Source: Taishania sp037189645 (GTDB lineage Bacteria > Bacteroidota > Bacteroidia > Flavobacteriales_D > Crocinitomicaceae). From it: DNA of 64,000 nt. The position numbers and the translations under genes were made by a program. The stretch lies in assembly GCA_037189645.1 (NCBI GenBank), contig JBBCIY010000010.1, positions 141,650 to 205,649 of the forward strand, written 5' to 3'. The notes beneath the pieces were generated by a model. The model did not search any database and was not told where the DNA came from. It saw nothing but the letters and a program-made list of their open reading frames with translations. Each line of letters opens with the position of its first letter. Position 1 is the stretch's first letter. Shown here piece after piece: positions 25,528 to 33,505 of this stretch.

Positions 25528-26640
25528 TCAGACAGGTATCTTTTCCAGTTTATTTTTCCGGATAAAGCTCAGAATAAGGCGTTGAATCGCTTCGTCCTCA
25601 TAGGATAAGGTGATGAACCGTTTCCAGAATACAGGGTTCAGGCGGTTGAGATGAAAGGGCGCAAACCCATATCCCGAAAAGCTGCCATTCTCTACCAGGA
25701 TCAGGCTCTTTTCCTGTTTGTTCCTCCCCTTTCCGAGCAGGTAAAATGATTCCCCGTTAAAATCAAACTCATTCAATTCTTCTCCGAACAAGCCTTCGGG
25801 GGAAGCCTTTTTATTACGCGGTTTATTGTATTTCGGCAGTCCTTTCTTCAAAATCTGGTGTTCCAGGATAGCCGCGATCAGCTCTGTCCCTGTCACTTCC
25901 ACCTCCACGCGTGCGATCTCGCTGCACCAGCTGGCACTTTTTTTTGTCGAGGTATCCCGCAGGTGCTGCTCTATACTGGAGCGGACATGCTTGCTTTTCC
26001 CGAGATAGATCAACTGATTGTTCTCATCAAAGAATTTGTAGATCCCCGCCCTGTTTGGAATTTCTTCCACCGCTTCCAGGTCCAGCGCAGGATGTAAAAA
26101 TCGTGGATTCAATTCATTTTGAATGAATTTGCTGACTCCTCCGTTCCCACGCTCAATGATGAGTGAAAGCAATTTCGCCGTCGCCAGCGCATCGCCTCCT
26201 GCCCTGTGGCGCCCGATCAGCTCTATGCCCAGCGAACGTGTCAGCTTTCCCAGGCTGTATGAATCCTGGTCAGGGATGAAGTGACGGGAAGAGCGTACCG
26301 TACACAAATGCGGAAGGCGAAAATCGTATCCCAGGCGACGGAATTCGCTGCGGATCATTCCGTAATCGAACCCAACATTGTGGGCTACAAATATGGTATC
26401 TTCGGTAAATTCAACGATCTTCCTGGCAATTTCATAGAATTTCGGCGCGTCTTCCACCATCTCATCGTTGATCCCTGTGAGCTTTGCCACAAATTCAGGG
26501 ATGGGAATTTCCGGGTTGACAAGCGAAACGAATCCATCGATCACTTCTTTTCCGTCATGACGATAAATAGCGATCTCCGTAATCTTGGAAGATTTCGGGC
26601 TACCACCTGTCGTTTCAACGTCTATAACGGAATAAATCAT
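25528..26640 (-). CDS. DnaQ-like exonuclease fused to GIY-YIG endonuclease domain
   Basis: A 370-residue two-domain nuclease. Residues about 1-165 form a DEDD exonuclease: VIDVETTGG (5-13, Exo I), AHNVGFDYG (Exo II) and HRAGGDALAT (Exo III, DEDDh type). Residues about 195-275 form a GIY-YIG domain with RAGIYKF, IYLGKSKHVRSS and ELIAAILEHQILKK. The combination is known as the Cho/UvrC-like exonuclease fusion in Bacteroidota and Actinobacteria and is thought to act in DNA repair. The start codon is exactly 4 nt from a strong promoter. It is divergent from the YyaL gene. Confidence 0.9.
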   Translation of the reverse strand: MIYSVIDVETTGGSPKSSKITEIAIYRHDGKEVIDGFVSLVNPEIPIPEFVAKLTGINDEMVEDAPKFYEIARKIVEFTEDTIFVAHNVGFDYGMIRSEFRRLGYDFRLPHLCTVRSSRHFIPDQDSYSLGKLTRSLGIELIGRHRAGGDALATAKLLSLIIERGNGGVSKFIQNELNPRFLHPALDLEAVEEIPNRAGIYKFFDENNQLIYLGKSKHVRSSIEQHLRDTSTKKSASWCSEIARVEVEVTGTELIAAILEHQILKKGLPKYNKPRNKKASPEGLFGEELNEFDFNGESFYLLGKGRNKQEKSLILVENGSFSGYGFAPFHLNRLNPVFWKRFITLSYEDEAIQRLILSFIRKNKLEKIPV

Positions 26641-26644
26641 ACCG

Positions 26645-26674
26645 CAAAGGTAAGGTATTTAGTGCACGGGACAA
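26645..26674 (-). promoter_or_regulatory. promoter of the DnaQ-GIY-YIG gene (TTG-N19-TACCTTTG), leaderless geometry
   Basis: On the minus strand TTG lies at 26674-26672, a 19-bp spacer follows, and TACCTTTG lies at 26652-26645. Only CGGT separates it from the ATG at 26640. Confidence 0.75.
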
Positions 26675-26709
26675 GATGCGGAAACAATTTTAATCGTATT
26701 TTTACCCCT

Positions 26710-28716
26710 ATGAAGCAAGCCAATTCCCTCATCCATGAAAGTTCTCCCTACTTGCAGCAGCATGCCTATAACCCTGTAAACTGGGTTCCGTGGAGCGATG
26801 ACATTTTTGAACGCGCGCAAAAGGAAAACAAGCTGGTACTGATCAGCGTGGGTTATTCCGCCTGCCACTGGTGCCACGTCATGGAGCACGAGAGCTTCGA
26901 GGACGAGGAAGTTGCCCGGATTATGAATGCGTATTTCATCAACGTAAAAGTGGACAGGGAAGAGCGCCCCGACGTAGACCAGGTCTATATGACGGCTGTT
27001 CAGCTGATGACACAGCGCGGCGGATGGCCGTTGAACTGCATCACGCTCCCCGATGGCCGGCCGGTCTACGGAGGAACTTATTTCCCGAAAGAGCAATGGA
27101 AAAGCATTCTTGGTTCGCTGAATCACTTGTTTGAAAATGACCTTGAGCGTGCTGAGGAGTATGCCGCCCGGCTGCTTGAAGGGATCGTCAACAGCGAATT
27201 GATCTCCGTTCCACAGGAACAGGCTTCCTTTGAAATTACAAAACTCCACGAGCTGGTCACCCGCTGGAAGCGCCAGTTTGATACCACAGAAGGAGGGAAT
27301 TCCAGGGCACCGAAATTTCCCCTTCCCAATAACTATATCTTTCTGCTGCACTACGCAACCCTTTTTGCAGACGAAAGCATTTTAAAGCACACCGAGCTGA
27401 CCCTCGATAAAATGGCGATGGGAGGGATCTATGATCATGCAGGAGGAGGATTTTCGCGTTATTCGGTGGATATGCTGTGGAAAGTCCCTCATTTTGAGAA
27501 GATGCTCTACGACAATGCACAGTTGATCGCTCTTTATTCACAAGCGTACAAAGTATTCCGGAAACCGCTGTACAAACGGGTGGTTGTGCAGACGATCGAA
27601 TGGCTGCAACGGGAAATGCAGGCCGCCGAAGGAGCTTTTTATTCCGCCATAGATGCAGACAGCGAAGGAGAAGAAGGAAAATATTACTGCTGGACACTGG
27701 AAGAATACAGGAACCTGCTCCCAGATGATTTTGATTTCGCGTCGGATCTGTACAGCTTCAATTCAAGAGGACACTGGGAAGAAGGAAAGTACATTCCTTT
27801 ACGTGTTTTGACGGATAAAGAACTCAGGGAGAAATACAGCCTGAGTGAAACAGAGCTGGAAACGAAGATCGCCAACGTCAACGATGTATTGCTGACAAAG
27901 CGCAAAAAACGTGTTTTTCCCGGCATTGACGACAAATGCCTTACCTCCTGGAACGCTATGCTGGCAACAGGATTATGCGACGCTTACACCGCTTTTGAAG
28001 AGGAGGAATACAAACACCTGGCACATAAAATTGTCCGCTGGATCACTGCCCACCAGCTCAGCGAAGATCACTCACTCTGGCGAACGAGGAAAAACGGCAA
28101 AAGCACCATCTCCGGGTTCCTGGAAGATTATGCTTCCGTTATCCAGGCATTCGTACGTTTTTATGAAGTAACGGGTGAAGAAGAATATGCTCTAAGAGCA
28201 CGGGATCTGGCTGAGTACACCATTTCCAGGTTCCAGCACCCGGAAAGTAAGATGTTTTATTTTACACCTGAAAGTACTAAGCTCATCGCACGTAAAATGG
28301 ACATCAATGACAATGTCATCCCGTCAGGTAATTCCGTCATGGCCAATAACCTGTGGAATTTAGGACATTTATTCGGGAAAAAAGAATGGCTGGATATTGC
28401 CCGGCAACAACTCGCAAACGTGTATGACGGAATGGAAATGTATGGTTCCGGATACAGCAACTGGGGAATACTCCTGCTGAATAATACCACCAATTTCTAT
28501 GAGATCGTTTTGTCGGGAGAAAGATCGCCACGCCATTTACTCCACTACCTGAAAGCGTACATTCCGAATGCATTAACGGCTTATGATTCGGAGGAAATTC
28601 CCTTAGGGAATCACAAAGACAGCACACAAAACCTGTACTATGTCTGTTCAGAGACCGGGGGCTGCTCGGCACCATTGACTGAGCTGAAAGATGTATTGGA
28701 ACTGATCGGGAAATAA
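26710..28716 (+). CDS. YyaL/spermatogenesis-associated-20-like thioredoxin-domain protein
   Basis: A 668-residue protein. The N-terminal DUF255 thioredoxin-like domain begins NSLIHESSPYLQQHAYNPV and has the CxxC-like motif CHWCHVM (about 56-62), then MTQRGGWPLN. A six-hairpin glycosidase-like alpha/alpha barrel makes up the rest (AGGGFSRYSVD, SAIDADSEGEEG). The frame is open far upstream (to 26281), but that part is antisense to the DnaQ gene; the conserved start MKQANSLIHESSPYL is the ATG at 26710. The biochemical role is unknown. TATTTTTA lies 5 nt before the ATG. Confidence 0.9.
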   Translation: MKQANSLIHESSPYLQQHAYNPVNWVPWSDDIFERAQKENKLVLISVGYSACHWCHVMEHESFEDEEVARIMNAYFINVKVDREERPDVDQVYMTAVQLMTQRGGWPLNCITLPDGRPVYGGTYFPKEQWKSILGSLNHLFENDLERAEEYAARLLEGIVNSELISVPQEQASFEITKLHELVTRWKRQFDTTEGGNSRAPKFPLPNNYIFLLHYATLFADESILKHTELTLDKMAMGGIYDHAGGGFSRYSVDMLWKVPHFEKMLYDNAQLIALYSQAYKVFRKPLYKRVVVQTIEWLQREMQAAEGAFYSAIDADSEGEEGKYYCWTLEEYRNLLPDDFDFASDLYSFNSRGHWEEGKYIPLRVLTDKELREKYSLSETELETKIANVNDVLLTKRKKRVFPGIDDKCLTSWNAMLATGLCDAYTAFEEEEYKHLAHKIVRWITAHQLSEDHSLWRTRKNGKSTISGFLEDYASVIQAFVRFYEVTGEEEYALRARDLAEYTISRFQHPESKMFYFTPESTKLIARKMDINDNVIPSGNSVMANNLWNLGHLFGKKEWLDIARQQLANVYDGMEMYGSGYSNWGILLLNNTTNFYEIVLSGERSPRHLLHYLKAYIPNALTAYDSEEIPLGNHKDSTQNLYYVCSETGGCSAPLTELKDVLELIGK

Positions 28717-28720
28717 CGCC

Positions 28721-29362
28721 TTATTCTTTTTGAGAATACTCGTCGTGGATCCGTTTCAGCTCTACCGCATCATTGGCATCTATCCCCAGGCTGTCCGCAA
28801 TTTCCTTTGCTCTCAGGAGGTCCTGGATACTTAAACCTGTGCTATCCTGCTCAGATCGCAATGAATTTCTCAAAAAGATGGTGCTTTCCTGTATTCGTGG
28901 AATAGTTTTCAGGGAGATGTGCTTCACCGGTTCATACAGCATCGATTCTTCTTTGGTCGTTTCGGGAATGAAATCTCCTTTTTCATCGTATGATTCCAGC
29001 AAAACGATAAAAACACTCAGGATATAGCATACTTTGATGAGTGCGAACAGGATTCCCAGGAATTTATTCAAAGGTGTCAGGTTGGCTACATCCACTACCT
29101 TTTCGAGCATCTTTCCTCCGAAAAACACCAGTGCACCTACCGCCAGGAACGTTAACGTAAAGGAGATAACAGGGAGGTATTCGGAATGAAGGTTCCAGCT
29201 TGATTTCAGGAGATCAGCCGTCCCGTCTGAGAAATGAATGCCCGCGTATATTCCTACCAATAAGGCCAGCAGGGTACATATTTCTATGATGAAGCCATTT
29301 TTAAAGCCTTTGTAAACAGCATAGCCTATCGGGACCAGCAGCAATATGTCGATGAAGTTCAT
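28721..29362 (-). CDS. CvpA family membrane protein
   Basis: A 213-residue inner-membrane protein with four hydrophobic segments in the first 125 residues (FIDILLLVPIGYAVYKGFKNG, FIIEICTLLALLVGIYAG and two more), typical of the CvpA/colicin V production family. A charged cytosolic tail follows (about 130-213). The family has been linked to envelope homeostasis; its mechanism is unclear. It lies 6 bp downstream of another membrane-protein gene, so the two form an operon. Convergent with the YyaL gene 4 bp away. Confidence 0.82.
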   Translation of the reverse strand: MNFIDILLLVPIGYAVYKGFKNGFIIEICTLLALLVGIYAGIHFSDGTADLLKSSWNLHSEYLPVISFTLTFLAVGALVFFGGKMLEKVVDVANLTPLNKFLGILFALIKVCYILSVFIVLLESYDEKGDFIPETTKEESMLYEPVKHISLKTIPRIQESTIFLRNSLRSEQDSTGLSIQDLLRAKEIADSLGIDANDAVELKRIHDEYSQKE

Positions 29363-29368
29363 TGATCC

Positions 29369-30016
29369 TTATTTGATCTCCTCGTAATCGTCAAAATGAC
29401 TGTCGTTGTTTTTATTATTGTTCCCGTTTTGTTTTTCAAAGGCCCTGCCCGAAAGCAGCATCAGGATGGAATTAACAACCTTCATCAGGATGTTCAGCAG
29501 GAAGAAGAACCCGATCACTTTGAAAATAAAGCCGAAAATAGGTGTATCTTCGATATTGAGAATACTATCCTGGAACCATACAGAAACGGGGTTAACGGCA
29601 AATTCCGGTTGAAACCAGAACAGCACAAACGCAGCAAGTGCCAGGACAATTACGATGATTTCCGCTCTCAGGTTAAACCCAAAATCACCTTGCATCATTC
29701 CATTGGTGTAGATCTTAAACATCATCTGCTTGTTTTGCCGCTGCTGCAGCTTACCAATGAAATACATCAGAAGGATAATGGCTCCGAAAACCAGCTGGCT
29801 GTTGTAATCCAGTCCGTCTATGACATTGTTGTAGCAGATCAGAAACGTTACATCTACCAGCAACAGGTATTGTACCGCTTTGATAATGTATATTTCCGTT
29901 GTCTGGCGCTGTCTGCCCATGCTAAGCAGCCGGATCCCCAGGTTGATCAATCCCCATATGAAACCGAAAATGGCGAAAACCACTCCCAGGCGAAAAATAA
30001 AATTCAGTAATTCCAT
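29369..30016 (-). CDS. multi-pass membrane protein of unknown function
   Basis: A 215-residue protein with about six hydrophobic segments (for example VVFAIFGFIWGLINLG, YLLLVDVTFLICY, IIVIVLALAAFVLFWF, VIGFFFLLNILM). It ends in a polar Asn/Asp-rich tail (NGNNNKNNDSHFDDYEEIK). I recognise no family. It is the first gene of a pair with cvpA. A near-consensus -7 element CATTTTTG (30028-30021, minus) ends exactly 4 nt before the ATG, as in several other genes of this window. Confidence 0.75.
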   Translation of the reverse strand: MELLNFIFRLGVVFAIFGFIWGLINLGIRLLSMGRQRQTTEIYIIKAVQYLLLVDVTFLICYNNVIDGLDYNSQLVFGAIILLMYFIGKLQQRQNKQMMFKIYTNGMMQGDFGFNLRAEIIVIVLALAAFVLFWFQPEFAVNPVSVWFQDSILNIEDTPIFGFIFKVIGFFFLLNILMKVVNSILMLLSGRAFEKQNGNNNKNNDSHFDDYEEIK

Positions 30017-30157
30017 ATCACAAAAATGCTAAAAGCAACTGAAAAGAATCCAGTTGTTCTGTTAAAGTTACTAAATAACTGTCGTTAAAAACAATTATTT
30101 TCCGGACAATTGAATACTGCCGGGGAGAAGAATAAAAACAAAAAACATCCAGGTCTC

Positions 30158-31399
30158 TTATTCGGTATAATCCAGGTCTTTATTGTGCGTTTCGGAAACA
30201 GTCAATGTGGAGTAGATTCCCAGCCCGAACGCGATGATCCCGACAATAACCGCTGCCCAGATCACACCTGAAGAAGGCTTGAAATAATTAAAAAGAATGA
30301 TCATCAGCACAAGTGTGCCTCTTACCATATTCGGAATGGTCGTAGCAGCAGTGGCACGGATATTCGTTCCGAACTGTTCTGCTCCCATCGTTACAAAAAG
30401 TGCCCAGTATCCTGTTCCCAGGCCAAGCCATGTACAGTAAAAATAATACATGCCCGCTGTCTTTGTACCGCCAAACAGCATCAGCAGGATACCAACTATT
30501 GTGAACAGCATCATGTAAAAAATCGCTTTTTTTCGTGATTGCAGCCAGTTACTGATAAAACCACTGGCGAAATCCCCGGCCGAAATACCCACATACGCCC
30601 ACAAGATCGCTTTTCCCGGGTCAATTTCTTCTTTGATCCCCAATGCAGGCCCGAACTGGTTTGCCAAAACTGCCAGGATCCCGATACAGAACCAGGTCGG
30701 AAGGCCGATCGCTATGCATTTCATATAACGCACAAAACGCTCATAGCTGGTAAAAAAGGAAAAGAAATTACCTTTGGAAACGGAAGGATCTTTTTCAATG
30801 TCCTTGTAAATCCCGGACTCTACTACGCCAATTCTCAGTACCAGAAGCATCAGTCCCAGGCCTCCTCCAATAAAATAAGAGATGGTCCAGTCACTTGCCG
30901 AAGCAGTCAGGCTTGCCACAACAGCACCCAGCAACCCAAATCCGGCGACAAGAGAAGTCCCGATCGCTCTCAGCTCTTTCGGCAGGGATTCGGAAACCAG
31001 TGTGATTCCCGCTCCCAGCTCTCCAGCCAGCCCCAACCCGGCAATGAAACGAAACAACGCATACGCATTCTGCTTTTCCATAAAATCAACCTGGGGCAGG
31101 AATCCGCAGGCGATGTTGGCTGCGGAATAGACGAGGATCGAGCCGAAAAGAACCGATAGCCTCCCTTTCTTATCTCCAAAAACTCCCCACAGGATCCCTC
31201 CGAGCAGCAAGCCTGTTTTCTCCCAGTTGAGGATCATCGTCCCGTAAGCATCCACGTCCAATCCCATACTCTGAAGGCTCGGAATCCGTACGATGGAGAA
31301 CAGCAGCAGATCATAAATATCCACAAAATATCCTAATGCGGCTACGATCACGGGAAGGCTGAACAAAGCGTTCAACTTTTGTTTTCGAGTTAATTCCAT
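30158..31399 (-). CDS. major facilitator superfamily transporter
   Basis: A 413-residue carrier with 12 predicted membrane helices. The loop 2-3 signature GVFGDKKGRLSVLFGS and an equivalent motif in the second half identify the MFS; AGLGLAGELGAGITLVSE resembles sugar/organic-acid permeases. The substrate cannot be named. The ORF extends five codons upstream (MYIRD), but the ATG at 31399 lies exactly 4 nt after a good promoter and is preferred. Confidence 0.82.
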   Translation of the reverse strand: MELTRKQKLNALFSLPVIVAALGYFVDIYDLLLFSIVRIPSLQSMGLDVDAYGTMILNWEKTGLLLGGILWGVFGDKKGRLSVLFGSILVYSAANIACGFLPQVDFMEKQNAYALFRFIAGLGLAGELGAGITLVSESLPKELRAIGTSLVAGFGLLGAVVASLTASASDWTISYFIGGGLGLMLLVLRIGVVESGIYKDIEKDPSVSKGNFFSFFTSYERFVRYMKCIAIGLPTWFCIGILAVLANQFGPALGIKEEIDPGKAILWAYVGISAGDFASGFISNWLQSRKKAIFYMMLFTIVGILLMLFGGTKTAGMYYFYCTWLGLGTGYWALFVTMGAEQFGTNIRATAATTIPNMVRGTLVLMIILFNYFKPSSGVIWAAVIVGIIAFGLGIYSTLTVSETHNKDLDYTE

Positions 31400-31403
31400 G
31401 TCC

Positions 31404-31433
31404 CGAATATACATAATCGTCTGAAATATTCAA
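31404..31433 (-). promoter_or_regulatory. MFS gene promoter (TTG-N19-TATATTCG), leaderless geometry
   Basis: On the minus strand TTG at 31433-31431 is followed by a 19-bp spacer and TATATTCG (31411-31404), a one-base variant of TAnnTTTG. GGAC then leads into the ATG at 31399. The element overlaps the alternative upstream ATG codon, arguing against that start. Confidence 0.6.
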
Positions 31434-31536
31434 TATCACACAGACAAATGAAGGCAAAATACCATTTGCTTCAGGCTCGTTAATTCAGTCGCCACTCTGG
31501 CCTTCTTTTATCCAAATTAACTACCTTTGCTTTGCG

Positions 31537-32751
31537 ATGAAAAGTTTTGACATTCCGGAATATTATCGTTCACCCATTATCAGTAAGGTAAAAGCAATGC
31601 GAAAGGACCAGGATCCCCGCAAAAAGGACTTTACGCCTACATTGCTGGACTTTGGAAATGTAAAATTTTACATTGCGCGTCATTTTGGATTCTGCTACGG
31701 GGTTGAAAATGCCATTGAAATCGCTTATAAAGCCATTTATGAAAATCCTGGGAAGCGCATCTTCCTTTTGAGCCAGATGATCCATAACCCGGGCGTGAAT
31801 GAAGACCTCATCAGGCACGGACTGCAGTTTCTCCAGGATACAAGTGGAAAGCAGCTCATTGACTGGAATGAGTTGACTCCTGATGACATTGTGATCATTC
31901 CTGCGTTCGGTGCAACTATAGAGATCATGGAGAAGCTGACTTCGATCGGGCTCAACATCGAACAGTACGACACGACATGCCCGTTTGTGGAAAAAGTCTG
32001 GAACCGTTCAGAGAAACTCGGACAAGACGGACATACGATCATCATCCATGGTAAATACAATCACGAAGAAACCCGGGCGACTTTCTCACACAGCAGCTCC
32101 GGTTCTCCGTCCGTGGTGGTAAGGGACATGGAGGAAACAAAACTCCTGGCAGATTTTATCCTGGGAAAACTGACACGGGAGGCGTTCAATGCCACATTTG
32201 GAGATCGCTGCTCAAAAGGCTTCAATCCTGAAACCGACCTGGTGAAAATAGGGGTAGTGAATCAAACGACCATGCTCGCTACAGAAACACAGGAAATCAC
32301 CGATTATCTCCGCGATACGATGATTCAAAAGTACGGAGAAGACCGTATCAAAGAACACATTGCCGATACACGTGATACGCTTTGTTATGCGACGAATGAC
32401 AATCAATCATCCACTTATGGCCTGATGGAAATCAAGGCTGATCTGGCTGTTGTAGTAGGAGGATACAATAGCTCCAACACCACACACCTGGTTGAGCTGC
32501 TCGAACAAAAGTTTCCTACTTACTTCATAAAAGACGCTGATGAGATCCTCTCAGGAAGCGAGATCAGGTCATTCAATATCCATACAAAAGAAACAGAGCA
32601 GGTGCATGACTACATGCCCCAGGATATTCCGGTAATCGCTATCACTTCCGGGGCCTCCTGTCCCGACTCCGTCGTAGACAAAGTGATCCAGAAGTTGCTG
32701 GCATTGAAAGGAAGCACTAAAACCATCGGTGAAGTGGTCGCTCTGATCTGA
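31537..32751 (+). CDS. ispH: 4-hydroxy-3-methylbut-2-enyl diphosphate reductase IspH
   Basis: A 404-residue iron-sulfur enzyme catalysing the last step of the MEP isoprenoid pathway, giving IPP and DMAPP. The cluster cysteines are visible: Cys53 in HFGFCYGVENA, Cys148 in DTTCPFVEKVW and Cys375 in SGASCPDS. The protein is longer than the 315-residue E. coli form and matches the long type of Bacteroidota, cyanobacteria and plastids. TACCTTTG lies 7 nt before the ATG. It is convergent with ung, with 2 bp between the stop codons. Confidence 0.94.
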   Translation: MKSFDIPEYYRSPIISKVKAMRKDQDPRKKDFTPTLLDFGNVKFYIARHFGFCYGVENAIEIAYKAIYENPGKRIFLLSQMIHNPGVNEDLIRHGLQFLQDTSGKQLIDWNELTPDDIVIIPAFGATIEIMEKLTSIGLNIEQYDTTCPFVEKVWNRSEKLGQDGHTIIIHGKYNHEETRATFSHSSSGSPSVVVRDMEETKLLADFILGKLTREAFNATFGDRCSKGFNPETDLVKIGVVNQTTMLATETQEITDYLRDTMIQKYGEDRIKEHIADTRDTLCYATNDNQSSTYGLMEIKADLAVVVGGYNSSNTTHLVELLEQKFPTYFIKDADEILSGSEIRSFNIHTKETEQVHDYMPQDIPVIAITSGASCPDSVVDKVIQKLLALKGSTKTIGEVVALI

Positions 32752-32753
32752 TA

Positions 32754-33428
32754 TTACCAGTTGACGGGTGTCTTTCCTGTTTTTTGAAGGTATTCATTCG
32801 CTTTGCTGAAATGCCTGTTTCCGAACCATAACCCCTGGTTGGCGCTCATTGGAGACGGATGCCCGGATTCCAGCACAAAATGCTTATTCCTGTCTATATT
32901 TTTACCTTTGTTCCTGGCATACCCTCCCCACAGCATAAAAACGATCCCTTCATTTTCATCTGAAATTTTCTGGATAACAGCATCCGTGAACCTTTCCCAT
33001 CCTTTTCCCTGGTGGCTCTGGGGCTTTCCTTCCCTTACCGTCAGAATAGAGTTCAGAAGCAGTACTCCCTGCTCTGCCCAACGTGACAGGTCTCCGGTTC
33101 CGGGAATGGGTTTATTCAAATCGGTTTCGATCTCTTTAAAGATATTGATCAGGCTTTTCGCAAACGGGCGCACGTTGGGATTGATTGAAAAACACAATCC
33201 ATTTGCATGTCCTCTTGTCGGGTACGGATCCTGCCCGAGAATAACGACCTTCAGCCGATCTGCGGGGCAAGCATCGAACGCTTTAAAAATAAGTGATGCC
33301 GGGGGAAAAATCCCCATCCTGTGAGCGGCATACTCTTCTCTGACAAAATGCACCAGGTTTCTGAAATATTCCTGTTCAAACTCTGACCTCAGCAGTTGTT
33401 TCCAGCTGTCTTCTATTTTTACATCCAT
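32754..33428 (-). CDS. ung: uracil-DNA glycosylase (family 1)
   Basis: A 224-residue base-excision-repair enzyme that removes uracil from DNA. The catalytic motif GQDPYPTRGHANGLCFS contains the general-base Asp, and HPSPMSANQG carries the conserved His/Ser of the minor-groove loop. The ORF extends to 33476, but MDVKIEDSWK at 33428 is the sensible start: a TATTTTTG element (33440-33433, minus) ends exactly 4 nt before it, and the upstream part overlaps the terminator of the neighbouring gene. Confidence 0.95.
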   Translation of the reverse strand: MDVKIEDSWKQLLRSEFEQEYFRNLVHFVREEYAAHRMGIFPPASLIFKAFDACPADRLKVVILGQDPYPTRGHANGLCFSINPNVRPFAKSLINIFKEIETDLNKPIPGTGDLSRWAEQGVLLLNSILTVREGKPQSHQGKGWERFTDAVIQKISDENEGIVFMLWGGYARNKGKNIDRNKHFVLESGHPSPMSANQGLWFGNRHFSKANEYLQKTGKTPVNW

Positions 33429-33458
33429 ACTACAAAAATATAAAATATCAGGAAAAAG

Positions 33459-33486
33459 AAAAGCCGCTGTGATCACACAGCGGCTT
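33459..33486 (-). terminator. intrinsic terminator of the T9SS cargo gene
   Basis: GCCGCTGTG (33463-33471) and CACAGCGGC (33476-33484) form a 9-bp stem with a 4-nt loop. On the minus strand it is followed by TTTTCTTTTT. It ends the 33506 gene just upstream of ung on the same strand. Confidence 0.85.
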
Positions 33487-33505
33487 CCTATTTCATTTGA
33501 AATGA

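Noticed and set aside
26281..26709. Long N-terminal extension of the YyaL-type frame
   Set aside because: It lies antisense to the DnaQ-GIY-YIG gene and the conserved family N-terminus begins at 26710.
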